Source of the DNA: Streptomyces rubradiris
GTDB taxonomy: Bacteria; Actinomycetota; Actinomycetes; Streptomycetales; Streptomycetaceae
NCBI RefSeq assembly: GCF_016860525.1
Contig: NZ_BNEA01000015.1
Coordinates: 1,240,001-1,304,000 of the forward strand
Direction of reading: 5' to 3'
Length of the DNA: 64,000 nt
In this document: piece by piece, positions 1-7,800 of the stretch
Position numbering within the stretch: the stretch's first letter is position 1
How the letters are laid out: each line of letters starts with the position of its first letter
Program-made: the position numbers and the translations under genes
Notes under the pieces: generated by a model
What the model saw: the letters and a program-made list of their open reading frames with translations, nothing else
Databases searched by the model: none
Told to the model about the DNA's origin: nothing

Positions 1-23
1 GCCGCCCCGGCGACCTGGACCGG

Positions 24-1373
24 GTGCCCGCCCTCACCGCGGACCTGGCGGCCCGGGGCGTGCACGGCATCGTCCTGGCGTACGTGGACACGGCGGGCGT
101 CTGCCGGGTCAAGACCATCCCGACGGCACGGCTGGAGGCGGCCGTGGCGTGGGGGGTCGGCATGTCGCCGGTGTTCGACACGTTCCTCGCCGACGACTCC
201 ATCGTCACCACCGACGTCCTCGGCTCCCCCGACGGCGACCTCAGGCTCTTCCCCGACCTCGACCACCTCGTGCCGCTGGCCGGACAGCCCGGCTGGGCCT
301 GGGCGCCGGTGGACCGGATCACCCAGGAGGGTGAGCGGCACCCCGGCTGCGCCCGGACCTTCCTGCGCCGGACCGTCACGGACGCCGCCGACCGGCACGG
401 CCTCGCCTTCAAGGCGGCGATCGAGATCGAGTGGGCCGTCGGCGCCGGTTCGGCACCCGCCGACGAGTTCGTCCCGGCGGCCACCGGGCCGGCCTACGGC
501 GCCGTCCGGCAGGTGGAGCTGAGCGACTACACCGCCGATCTGCTGGCCGCGCTCGCCGCCCAGGGCGTGGACGTCGACCAGATCCATCCCGAGTACGCGC
601 CGGCGCAGTTCGAGGTGTCGGTGGGCGCGCTGGACCCGGTGGCGGCAGCCGACCGCAGCGTGCTGGTGCGGCAGACGATCCGGGCGGTGGCCCAGCGGCA
701 CGGGCTGCGGGTCTCCTTCGCGCCGGCCTACCTCCCCGAGGGGGTCGGCAACGGCGGTCACCTGCACCTGTCCTGCTGGCGGGACGGGGTGAACCTGCAC
801 TCCGGCGGCGAGGGCCGGTACGGCATGACGGCCACGGCCGAGGCGTTCCTGGCCGGGATCCTCGCCCATCTGCCCGGCCTGACCGCGGTGACCGCGCCGA
901 GCCCGGCCAGCTATCTGCGGCTCCAGCCCTCCCAGTGGGCGGGGGTGTTCACCGCCTGGGGCCGGGAGACCCGCGAGGCCGCCGTGCGGGTCGTCACCGG
1001 CACCGCGGGCCGCCGGGACCGGGACGCCAACCTGGAGGTCAAGCCCGTCGACCTGGCCGCCAACCCGTATCTGGCCCTCGGCTGTGTGATCGCCGCCGGG
1101 CTCGACGGCATCACGGCCGGCCGCCCGCTGCCCGGGGAGATCACCGGCGACCCGGTACGGTACGGCCCCGACGAGGCGGCCGCGCTGGGCGTACGACGGC
1201 TCCCGCGATCGCTGCCGCGGGCCGTGGAGGAGTTCCGCGCGGACCCGGTGCTGCGGGCCGCGCTGGGCCCGGTCCTCGCCGACGCGGTGAGCGCCGTACG
1301 GCTCGGCGAGGCGGCGGCCGTGGAAGGGCTCTCCCCCACCGCGCTGGCGGCGTTCTACCGCTGGGCGTACTGA
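24..1373 (+). CDS. Glutamine synthetase family protein (gamma-glutamyl ligase-like), possibly 5'-truncated by the window edge
   Basis: The product resembles the glutamine synthetase superfamily, which makes ATP-dependent gamma-glutamyl amides. The N-terminal beta-grasp part covers about residues 1-95. The C-terminal catalytic part carries NGGHLHLSCW (metal/glutamate site), RLQPSQWAGVFTAWGRETRE and NLEVKPVDLAANPYLALG, all typical of the family. The length of 449 aa is about right for the family. The GTG at 24 is the first usable start seen, but the frame stays open to base 1, so the true start may lie outside. A GTG-started amidohydrolase begins 2 bases after the stop, so the two are almost certainly co-transcribed. 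This pair is the split form of the fungal FluG / plant NodGS architecture. The substrate is unknown. It need not be ammonia assimilation, because housekeeping GlnA proteins look different; a polyamine, ethanolamine or other amine is possible. Confidence 0.85.
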   Translation: MPALTADLAARGVHGIVLAYVDTAGVCRVKTIPTARLEAAVAWGVGMSPVFDTFLADDSIVTTDVLGSPDGDLRLFPDLDHLVPLAGQPGWAWAPVDRITQEGERHPGCARTFLRRTVTDAADRHGLAFKAAIEIEWAVGAGSAPADEFVPAATGPAYGAVRQVELSDYTADLLAALAAQGVDVDQIHPEYAPAQFEVSVGALDPVAAADRSVLVRQTIRAVAQRHGLRVSFAPAYLPEGVGNGGHLHLSCWRDGVNLHSGGEGRYGMTATAEAFLAGILAHLPGLTAVTAPSPASYLRLQPSQWAGVFTAWGRETREAAVRVVTGTAGRRDRDANLEVKPVDLAANPYLALGCVIAAGLDGITAGRPLPGEITGDPVRYGPDEAAALGVRRLPRSLPRAVEEFRADPVLRAALGPVLADAVSAVRLGEAAAVEGLSPTALAAFYRWAY

Positions 1374-1375
1374 CC

Positions 1376-2551
1376 GTGGCCGCCCCGGGACCGGTCCACG
1401 AGGCCCTCGCCGCGCTGCCGCTGGTGGACCACCACTGCCACGGCGCGGTGACCGCCGATCTGACCGCCGCCCAGTTCGCGTCCCTGCTCACCGAGGGCGC
1501 GGCCTGGCCCGGCGTCTCCCCCTTCGACACCCCCGCCGGCGTGGCCGTGCGCCGGCACTGCGCGCCTCTGCTGGACCTGCCCCGGCACGCCCCGCCCGCC
1601 GACTACGCGGCCCGGCGCGCGGAGCTCGGCTGGCGGGAGGTCAACCGGCGGTTCCTCACGGCGGCCGGGGCCGAGGTGTTCTGCGTGGACACCGGCTTCA
1701 CCGCGCACCCGCTCACCACGCCCACCGAACTGGCGGCGGCGGCCGGCGCCACCGCCCGCGAGGTGGTACGGCTGGAGCGGGTCGCCGAGGCGGTCCTGGC
1801 GCGGGGCGTGGAAGCGGGCGAGTACGCGGCCGTGTTCCGCGCCGCCGCCGAGGAGGCCGTACGGCGGCCGGGCGTGGTGGCGGTGAAGTCGGTCGCGGCC
1901 TACCGCACGGGCTTCGCCCTGGACCCCGAGCGCCCCACGGACGCCGAGGTGACCCGGGCGGTCCGGCACCGGCCGGCGCGCGACGGACGCCTGGCCGACC
2001 CGGTGCTGGTACGGCATCTGCTGTGGACCGCCGTCGATCTGGGGCTGCCGCTGCAACTGCACACCGGGTTCGGCGACGCGGACCTGCGGCTGCACCGCGC
2101 CGACCCCACCCTGCTCACCGACTGGCTGCACCGGACGGCCGGCACGATCCCGGTCCTGCTGCTGCACTGCTGGCCGTACCACCGGCAGGCGGCGTACCTG
2201 TCGGCGGTGTTCGAGCACGTGTACCTGGACGTCGGCCTCGCCCTGCACCACACCGGCCCGGCCCGCTGCCGGGCGGTGCTGGAGGAGGCACTGGAGGTGA
2301 CCCCGTTCCGCAAACTGCTGTACAGCTCCGACGCCTACGGTGTGGCCGAGTTCCACCACCTGGGCGCCCTGTGCTTCCGCCGGGGCCTCGCCGGTCTGCT
2401 GCAGGACCGGGTGGACGCCGACGAGCTGAGCCCGGCCGACGCCCTGCGGATCGCGCACTGGACGGGCCGCGACAACGCCCGGCGGGTGTACGGGCCGCCC
2501 CTGTCCGAACCGGCCCGCGATCCCGGCGGGCTCCCCACCCGGAAAGTATGA
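1376..2551 (+). CDS. Amidohydrolase family 2 (TIM-barrel metal-dependent hydrolase)
   Basis: The 391-aa protein looks like the PF04909 amidohydrolase family. An N-terminal DHHCHG gives the metal-binding His pair. The strand motif LQLHTGFGD, the motif LLHCWPYHRQAAYL and a C-terminal YSSDAYG with the expected Asp follow in order. These enzymes hydrolyse or decarboxylate small amide or acid substrates in the cytoplasm. I chose the GTG at 1376, two bases after the upstream stop, because the family homology starts there (VAAPGPVHEALAALPLVDHH). The frame is open far upstream only because it is a shadow of the preceding gene. Context: it forms a two-gene unit with the glutamine synthetase-like gene and probably hydrolyses the amide product or a related compound. 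That pathway link is inference. Confidence 0.85.
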   Translation: MAAPGPVHEALAALPLVDHHCHGAVTADLTAAQFASLLTEGAAWPGVSPFDTPAGVAVRRHCAPLLDLPRHAPPADYAARRAELGWREVNRRFLTAAGAEVFCVDTGFTAHPLTTPTELAAAAGATAREVVRLERVAEAVLARGVEAGEYAAVFRAAAEEAVRRPGVVAVKSVAAYRTGFALDPERPTDAEVTRAVRHRPARDGRLADPVLVRHLLWTAVDLGLPLQLHTGFGDADLRLHRADPTLLTDWLHRTAGTIPVLLLHCWPYHRQAAYLSAVFEHVYLDVGLALHHTGPARCRAVLEEALEVTPFRKLLYSSDAYGVAEFHHLGALCFRRGLAGLLQDRVDADELSPADALRIAHWTGRDNARRVYGPPLSEPARDPGGLPTRKV

Positions 2552-2552
2552 T
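2547..2552 (+). promoter_or_regulatory. Candidate -10 box (TATGAT) for a leaderless NUDIX-family transcript
   Basis: TATGAT lies so that position +1 falls on or next to the A of the ATG at 2559, with six bases between. No Shine-Dalgarno sequence precedes that ATG. This is the usual layout of a leaderless transcript in actinobacteria. No convincing -35 box is visible. Confidence 0.45.
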
Positions 2553-2558
2553 CAAGCA

Positions 2559-3095
2559 ATGTCTGACATGACCGAGACCACGCCCGGCTGGCTGACCACG
2601 GACGAGCTGGAGATGGCCAGGGCCCGGATGCCGATCCTGTACGTCGAGGCCGTGCCGGTGCGCGTGGACGACAGCGGTGAGGTCACCAGCATCGGGCTGC
2701 TGCTGCGCATCGGCCCGGACGGCACGGTCAGCCGGACCCTGGTCTCCGGCCGGGTCCTGCACCACGAGCGGGTCCGCGACGCGCTGCTGCGCCACCTGGA
2801 GAAGGACCTCGGCCCGGTCGCGCTGCCCCGCGTCCCCGCCTCCCTCCAGCCGTTCACGGTCGCGGAGTACTTCCCGACGGCGGGCATCACGCCGTACCAC
2901 GACCCGCGCCAGCACGCGGTGTCCCTGGCCTACATCGTGCCGGTCACCGGTGACTGCCGGCCCCGCCAGGACGCGCTGGACCTCGTCTGGTTCACCCCGC
3001 AGGAGGCCGCCTCCCGGGCCGTGCAGAGCGAGATGCCGGGCGGCCACGGGGTGCTGCTGAAGCAGGCGCTGGCGCACGTCGGGCTGGTGTCCTGA
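2559..3095 (+). CDS. NUDIX-fold family protein (DUF4916-like)
   Basis: This 178-aa cytosolic protein resembles the actinobacterial DUF4916 group of NUDIX-like proteins. Its N-terminal segment contains the family-like PGWLTTDELEMARARMPILY. A beta-rich middle follows (TSIGLLLRIGPDGTVSRTLV), and then FPTAGITPYHDPRQHAVSLA. The C-terminal part, LDLVWFTPQEA, is typical of NUDIX folds. I do not see a canonical NUDIX box (GX5EX7REUXEEXGU), so catalytic activity is unproven. The start is the ATG at 2559, supported by the -10 box seven bases upstream. It is transcribed in the same direction as its neighbours but probably from its own promoter. Confidence 0.75.
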   Translation: MSDMTETTPGWLTTDELEMARARMPILYVEAVPVRVDDSGEVTSIGLLLRIGPDGTVSRTLVSGRVLHHERVRDALLRHLEKDLGPVALPRVPASLQPFTVAEYFPTAGITPYHDPRQHAVSLAYIVPVTGDCRPRQDALDLVWFTPQEAASRAVQSEMPGGHGVLLKQALAHVGLVS

Positions 3096-3140
3096 GCACA
3101 CGGGGTCGTGGCCGGCACATGACGGTGGCGTGTACCCGGC

Positions 3141-3722
3141 ATGACTATCGTGTGCTCCGACAGGGTGAGCCGATCGTGGCCGGGAGTGCGCGTGCGGGAG
3201 ACGGGCCGGCTGCCGCTGCCGTTGCGGAAGGACGGACCGCGGTGGAGCACGGTGGTCGCCGAGCGCAGTGTGCTCGGCGTCGTGCACAACATCACGTCCG
3301 CCACGCGGCTGCTGGATCTGCTGGCCGTCTTCGAGGGCGACGAGCGGATCCAGGTGTTCTTCACGCGCACCGGTTCCTCCGAACTCGACGGCGGGACGGA
3401 GGAATTCCTCACCTCGCGCGGAATGGCCCGGATTTCCTGGCAGGAGGCGCTGTCCCAGCCGTTCGATCTCGCCGTGGCCACGAGCCGCGGCGGGGAATTG
3501 CACAGACTTCCTTTTCCGCTCATAGGCGCGCCACACGGGGCCGGATACAATAAGGTTTTGAGCCGGGAGCCGGGAGCCGGGAGCCGGGAGCCGGGAGCCG
3601 GGAGCCGGGAGCCGGGAGCCGGGAGCCGGGAGCCGGGAGCCGGGAGCCGGGAGCCGGGAGCCGGGAGCCGGGAGCCGGGAGCCGGGAGCGTTCGGGCTGA
3701 CGTCGGAGTGGCTGGTCCATGA
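3141..3722 (+). CDS. N-terminal half of a GT-B-like protein, frame lost inside a heptanucleotide repeat
   Basis: The first ~140 residues form an alpha/beta domain (ERSVLGVVHNITSATRLLDL, VFFTRTGSS, PFDLAVATSRGG, PLIGAPHGAGYNKVL) that looks like the N-terminal half of a GT-B-type protein. After NKVL the reading frame enters the repeat and encodes six copies of SREPGAG. It then runs into out-of-frame sequence and stops at 3720-3722. Immediately after the repeat the +1 frame continues the same protein (FGLTSEWLVHEGRVVPAAIV). Removing one 7-bp unit, or adding two, would join the halves into one ~624-aa protein. The start is uncertain: the ATG at 3141 has no clear ribosome binding site, and an in-frame GTG at 3252 is an alternative. 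See the finding on phase variation. Confidence 0.6.
   Translation: MTIVCSDRVSRSWPGVRVRETGRLPLPLRKDGPRWSTVVAERSVLGVVHNITSATRLLDLLAVFEGDERIQVFFTRTGSSELDGGTEEFLTSRGMARISWQEALSQPFDLAVATSRGGELHRLPFPLIGAPHGAGYNKVLSREPGAGSREPGAGSREPGAGSREPGAGSREPGAGSREPGAGSVRADVGVAGP
3560..3689 (+). repeat. Perfect 7-bp tandem repeat, 18 full copies of GAGCCGG plus a partial GAGC
   Basis: Eighteen identical, uninterrupted GAGCCGG units occupy 3560-3685, followed by GAGC at 3686-3689. Seven is not a multiple of three, so each gain or loss of a unit shifts the frame by one. The tract has no stop in any forward frame, and every frame encodes a permutation of SREPGAG. It lies inside a coding region whose two halves are in frames differing by +1, the arrangement expected of a slipped-strand contingency tract. 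Confidence 0.97.
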
Positions 3723-3732
3723 GGGGCGGGTC

Positions 3733-5022
3733 GTGCCGGCCGCGATCGTACTGTCCCATGACGAGCAGCTGCGGCGGCTCGCGGACGGCTGCCCCGAGGC
3801 GGTTCCCCGCGCCGTCGTCGCCGGCGATCCGTGTCTCGACCAGCTCCGCGCCGGACTGCCCTTCCGGGCGGCCTACCGGCGCGCCCTCGGACTACTGCCC
3901 GGTCAGCGCCTGGTGGTCGTCTCCTCGACCTGGGGCCGTGACTCGGTGCTCGGCGCGCCCGGGGCGGATGTGCTGCGCCGCGCGCTCGCCGAACTCCCGG
4001 CCGACGAATTCCGCGTTCTCGCCGCCGTACACCCCAATGCGTGGTACGGCCACGGCGCCTGGCAGATACACCACTGGCTCGCCCCGCTGACCGAATCCGG
4101 AATGCTACTCCCGGCACCGGAGACCGAAACCTGGAAAGCCGCCCTGTGCGCGGCCGATTTCCTCATCGGCGACCACGGATCGCTCACCATGTACGGCACC
4201 GCCCTGGGAATTCCGTGTGTTCTCGGCGCCTTCAGCGATTCCGCCGTGGCCCCCGGCTCCCCCATGGACCGCCTCGGCCGACACCTCCCCCGCCTCTCCC
4301 GCGCCGTACCCCTGCTGCCCCAGCTGTTGCACGCGGCGCGCGCCCAGCCGGACGACCCGGAACTGGCCGCGCTCCGGCAGAGCGTGTCATCGGCGCCCGG
4401 CGAGTCGGCCCGGCGACTGCGCCGGCTGTTCTACACCTGGCTGAAGCTGCCGGAGCCCGCGCACCCGGCGGCCACCCGCGCGATACCCGTCCCCTCCCCC
4501 GGCCCCGCCGCGCCCCGGCTCCCGCACCTGCCGGCCGCCCTCGTCACCGCCGCTGTCGACGCCGGGCACGACGGCGGTGTCACGGTCCGGATCCGGCGCT
4601 TCCCGGCCACGGCGCAGCGCACCCAGAGCCGTCACCTCGCCGACGCGCACCTCGCCGCCGACCCCGACGATCCCGATCCCCGCTGGCCGCGCTCCGCCGA
4701 CGTGCTGCTGGTGCCCGCCGAGCGCGGGCTGCTCCCGGACGAGGTGAGCGGGTCCTTCCTCACCCGGCGCTTCCCGGGGTGCGGGGCCGTGGCCGTCGAG
4801 GAGTCCGGTCACGGCTGTACGGCGCTGTTCGACGACGGCACCCGGCTCCGGGCCCGCTGGACCGCGCGCCCCGCCTGGGCGTCGTTCGCCGTCGCGGCCT
4901 CGGCCGCGTACGCCTGGGTGCGGTCCGGCCCGGCCCCGCTCCGGCCCGGCGTCCGGGCGCGGGTGACCGTGCGGGCCGGTGACCATCCCGAGGCCGGGCT
5001 AGTCGAGTTCACCGTCCGCTGA
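3733..5022 (+). CDS. C-terminal half of the GT-B-like protein (separated by the heptamer tract)
   Basis: This frame is open from the end of the repeat (FGLTSEWLVHEGRVVPAAIV from 3691) to the stop at 5020-5022. The GTG at 3733 is only the first start codon in it and has no good ribosome binding site. The region VVSSTWGRDSVLG, VHPNAWYGHG, AADFLIGDHGSLTMYGTALG and GIPCVLGAF resembles the C-terminal Rossmann half of GT-B enzymes such as CDP-glycerol glycerophosphotransferases and UDP-GlcNAc 2-epimerases. The last ~150 residues are a separate, unrecognised domain. The tail overlaps the convergent NB-ARC gene by 24 bases (4999-5022). The substrate is unknown; a surface glycan or polymer role is inference from the fold. 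Confidence 0.6.
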   Translation: MPAAIVLSHDEQLRRLADGCPEAVPRAVVAGDPCLDQLRAGLPFRAAYRRALGLLPGQRLVVVSSTWGRDSVLGAPGADVLRRALAELPADEFRVLAAVHPNAWYGHGAWQIHHWLAPLTESGMLLPAPETETWKAALCAADFLIGDHGSLTMYGTALGIPCVLGAFSDSAVAPGSPMDRLGRHLPRLSRAVPLLPQLLHAARAQPDDPELAALRQSVSSAPGESARRLRRLFYTWLKLPEPAHPAATRAIPVPSPGPAAPRLPHLPAALVTAAVDAGHDGGVTVRIRRFPATAQRTQSRHLADAHLAADPDDPDPRWPRSADVLLVPAERGLLPDEVSGSFLTRRFPGCGAVAVEESGHGCTALFDDGTRLRARWTARPAWASFAVAASAAYAWVRSGPAPLRPGVRARVTVRAGDHPEAGLVEFTVR

Positions 5023-7377
5023 GCGGACGGGGCTGTTGCCGAGGCGGCGCCGGGCCTCCTCCGCACGGGGACTGCGGGCCTGTTCGAACAGCGTGCCGGC
5101 GGCGGCCCAGTCGGCGGCTGCCCGCCGCTCGTCCCCCAGCCGCCGGTAAACGTCGCCCCGCAGCAGGCGCGCTACCGCGAGGAAGTAGCCGGAGCCGCCC
5201 TTCTCGATGGCGGTGACCGCCTCGTCCAGCGCCCGCAGCGCCTCCTCGGGCCGGGCGCAGGCCAGCCGGTCCCGCGCGTACCGCAGCCAGGACTTGCCGA
5301 TGTTGAGCGCGATGTCCGGTCCGTCCCCCAGCCGCCGGAACCGCTCGCGGGCCTCCCGCAGGGTCCGTTCGGCGTCGTCGTGAAGGCCCAGCGCGGTGTA
5401 CGCGGCGCCCTTGTGGTAGGCGAGCAGGGCGCGCCCGCGCGGGTGGGCGAGGTCACCGAGCGCCGTCTCGGCGTCGGCGAGGAGGCCGAGGGCCTGCCGC
5501 GGGCGGTCCAGCTTCAGTTCCAGCAGCCCGAGCGCCTCCAGCGCACTGGACTCCGTACGGGCCTCGCCCTCGCCCCGGCCGGTGCCGTCGCCGCGCACCG
5601 ACTCCCGTGCGGCTTCGAGGTGTTCGCGGGCGCGGCGCGGGTCGTCCTCGGCGAGGCTCCAGCGGTCCAGGCGGGCGAAGCCCAGCTGGAAGTGCATGCG
5701 CGCCACCGCCAGCCGGTCACCGTCGGCGCGGGCCGCGGCGAGGCCGGTCTCGTGGGACTCGATCCACTCGGCGTGGCTGCCGGTGCGCAGGCAGAAGGTC
5801 CACAGCGCCTGGCACAGCCGCCACGCCTCCTCGTACCGTCCGGTGGCGTGGGCGAGGCGGACGGCGGCGAGCAACCCGTCGCGGCGCCGGGCGAGTTCGC
5901 GTTCGGCGCGGGCGCCCTGCTCGGGGGTGCGCGGTACGTCCGGGTAGGCGTGGCCGGGGTCGTAACGCCAGCGGGAGGACAGCGCCGCTTCGGCGGCCTC
6001 TGCCGTCTGCCGCAGATGGCGGACGAACCAGCCCGTCACGGCGTCGCGTTCGGCGTCGGTGTCCTCCCGCTCCGCGCGGGCCGCCGCGTGGTCGTGGACG
6101 AGGGGGTGCAGGCGGTAGGTGTCCACGCCGTCGCGCTCCAGCTGCCGCGCGGAGAGCAGTTCGTGCAGGGCGCGCCGGGCGGTGGCCGGTTCCCGGTCCG
6201 GGGTGAGCGCGTGCACGGTGTCCAGGTGGATGCCGGTCCGGGGCAGGGTGCCGAGGCGCCGGTAGAGGAGGGCGGCGTCGGCGCCGAGGCGTTCGTAGGC
6301 GAGGTCGAGTGCGCCGGGCAGGTCGTGGGTGTCGTCCACGGCGAGCAGTTCCCATCGTGTGGTCCGGTCGGCGAGCCGGGCGGTGATGTCCTCCAGGGTG
6401 CCCGGCCCCGGTGTCCTGAGCTGCCCGGCGACCAGGCGCAGGGCCAGTGGCAGCCCGCCCAGGTGCCGGACGACGGGCCGCAGCCGGTCGGGGTGTTCGG
6501 TGCTGCGGCTGACCTTCAGCAGGAGTTCCAGGGCGTGTTCGTCCTTCAGCGGGGCGATCTCCACGGGTTCGAAGTCCAGCAGGGCGTCCAGCCCGAGCGG
6601 CACCCGCTGGCCGGTCATCAGCACGACGTGCCCCGCGGAGTCCGGGAGCAGGGGCCTGACTTCGGCGGGCCTGCTCACGTTCTCCAGGACCAGCACGGCC
6701 GGCCGGGCGCGCAGTTGCCGCCGTACCAGGGCCGCCTTCGCGTCGGCGTCGGCCGGGCGGTCTTCGCGGGCCACGCCGAGCTGGGCCAGCCAGCGTTCCA
6801 GGACGGCCGCCGGGTCGGCGGGGCGTCCGCGCTCGTCCGGGGCGAGGTCGGCCTGGAGCAGCTCGCCGGGCAGGTCGTCCCGGTGGGACTGCAGCCAGCG
6901 GCGCAGGGTGGTCCGCTTGCCGACGCCGGGCAGTCCGCACAGGAACATCGCGGTGGTGGCGCGTGCCTCGGTGCAGCGTGCCCAGTGGTCGTTCATCGCC
7001 TGGAAGACGGGGACGTGGTTGACGTAGTGCAGGATGTGGCCGAGCGCGACCGGGGCGGGGCTGCGCTCGATCGTCGCCGCGACCACCTCCCGCAGCCGGT
7101 GCCCGGCCTCCGGGTGGGAGGCCAGGAGGTCCCGCAGGCGCTCGGCCCACGCTTCCTCGACGGCGTCGGCCGTGTCCTCGTCGCCGGCGCGCCGGGCGTC
7201 CAGCAACTGGCGCCGGGACCGCTCCAGTTCCTCCTCGGCCGCCGCCTCGTCCGCGGGCGCGCCCCGCCCGAGCAGCGTCGCGAAGCGTCTCCTGCCCCAT
7301 CCCCACAGATCCTGCAGCGCCAGCGTCACGAGACTGCTCGCGCCCATGCCTGCCAGGGCCAGGATTTCCGCTTCCAC
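4999..7377 (-). CDS. NB-ARC/STAND ATPase with C-terminal TPR-like repeats
   Basis: This 792-aa cytosolic protein has a short N-terminal segment (VEAEILALAGMGASSLVTLA). A P-loop GLPGVGKRTT follows at about residues 148-157, then Walker-B-like AVLVLENV, a VVLMTGQR sensor region and the GLPLALRL motif that typifies NB-ARC domains. A winged-helix region and helical TPR-like repeats fill the C-terminal half. STAND proteins act as signal-gated oligomerising switches, used as regulators or as antiphage sensors. I chose the GTG at 7377 because GGGGGA lies six bases upstream and the family N-terminus starts there; the frame is open further upstream without a plausible start. The gene overlaps the convergent GT-B-like gene by 24 bp. 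No effector domain is recognised. Confidence 0.8.
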   Translation of the reverse strand: MEAEILALAGMGASSLVTLALQDLWGWGRRRFATLLGRGAPADEAAAEEELERSRRQLLDARRAGDEDTADAVEEAWAERLRDLLASHPEAGHRLREVVAATIERSPAPVALGHILHYVNHVPVFQAMNDHWARCTEARATTAMFLCGLPGVGKRTTLRRWLQSHRDDLPGELLQADLAPDERGRPADPAAVLERWLAQLGVAREDRPADADAKAALVRRQLRARPAVLVLENVSRPAEVRPLLPDSAGHVVLMTGQRVPLGLDALLDFEPVEIAPLKDEHALELLLKVSRSTEHPDRLRPVVRHLGGLPLALRLVAGQLRTPGPGTLEDITARLADRTTRWELLAVDDTHDLPGALDLAYERLGADAALLYRRLGTLPRTGIHLDTVHALTPDREPATARRALHELLSARQLERDGVDTYRLHPLVHDHAAARAEREDTDAERDAVTGWFVRHLRQTAEAAEAALSSRWRYDPGHAYPDVPRTPEQGARAERELARRRDGLLAAVRLAHATGRYEEAWRLCQALWTFCLRTGSHAEWIESHETGLAAARADGDRLAVARMHFQLGFARLDRWSLAEDDPRRAREHLEAARESVRGDGTGRGEGEARTESSALEALGLLELKLDRPRQALGLLADAETALGDLAHPRGRALLAYHKGAAYTALGLHDDAERTLREARERFRRLGDGPDIALNIGKSWLRYARDRLACARPEEALRALDEAVTAIEKGGSGYFLAVARLLRGDVYRRLGDERRAAADWAAAGTLFEQARSPRAEEARRRLGNSPVRSADGELD

Positions 7378-7759
7378 AGCACTCCCCCACGTTCCGGACG
7401 TCTCCCGCCCACCGTAGAGATCACCGGGACCGCCGCGCAGGCGATCCCCCCGACGAGTGACGTGATCCGGCCATTTCGCGACCACGGCTGCCCCCTGGCC
7501 CTCATAGGCCCGGGCCGGGCGGGTCAGGGAGCGCCGTGGGGCCGTTTCCCCTGCGGGCCGAGTGGCGTGCCTCGTCGCCCTCCTCGGCGACAAGGCCCGC
7601 CCGAAGCCCACCTCCAGCGGCCGTGCGAGAGATCGTCCGGCATGCGAACTTGCTGATGTCGACTGCGGTACGGCGACGCTCGCAAGCCTGGCTCACCGTC
7701 GCCTGGAGGCCCGGATCGACAGAGAACGTACTTGCCAGGGACCGGACCACCGAGTCATA
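7378..7759. other. Intergenic region without a convincing gene
   Basis: About 380 bases lie between the divergent NB-ARC and MarR genes. Short open frames exist on both strands but none has a ribosome binding site or a recognisable product. It should hold the promoters of both genes; apart from the palindrome at 7760-7779 I see no clear promoter boxes. Confidence 0.5.
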
Positions 7760-7779
7760 GTTGGTTTGTCACAACCAAC
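7760..7779. promoter_or_regulatory. Palindromic operator candidate upstream of the MarR gene
   Basis: GTTGGTT (7760-7766) and AACCAAC (7773-7779) form a perfect inverted repeat around TGTCAC. The site is 21 bases upstream of the MarR start. A 20-bp dyad this close to a marR-type gene is the classical autoregulatory operator layout, so the MarR protein is the probable ligand (inference). Confidence 0.6.
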
Positions 7780-7800
7780 CAAGCGGGATCGGTGCCGGAC

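Noticed and set aside
431..1375. Long rightward open frame running into the amidohydrolase
   Set aside because: It is the +2 shadow of the glutamine synthetase-like gene, as shown by arginine/proline-rich nonsense. Recognisable amidohydrolase sequence starts only at the GTG at 1376.
3560..3689. Heptamer tract as a CRISPR array or as a designed structural protein repeat
   Set aside because: Units are 7 bp with no spacers, so it is not CRISPR. The peptide SREPGAG appears in every frame simply because 7 and 3 are coprime, so its presence is not evidence of a selected protein repeat.
5380..7656. 758-aa open frame on the plus strand opposite the NB-ARC gene
   Set aside because: Composition (Gly/Val/Gln-rich, no motifs) is that of an antisense shadow in high-GC DNA, and the minus-strand gene has clear P-loop and GLPLAL motifs.
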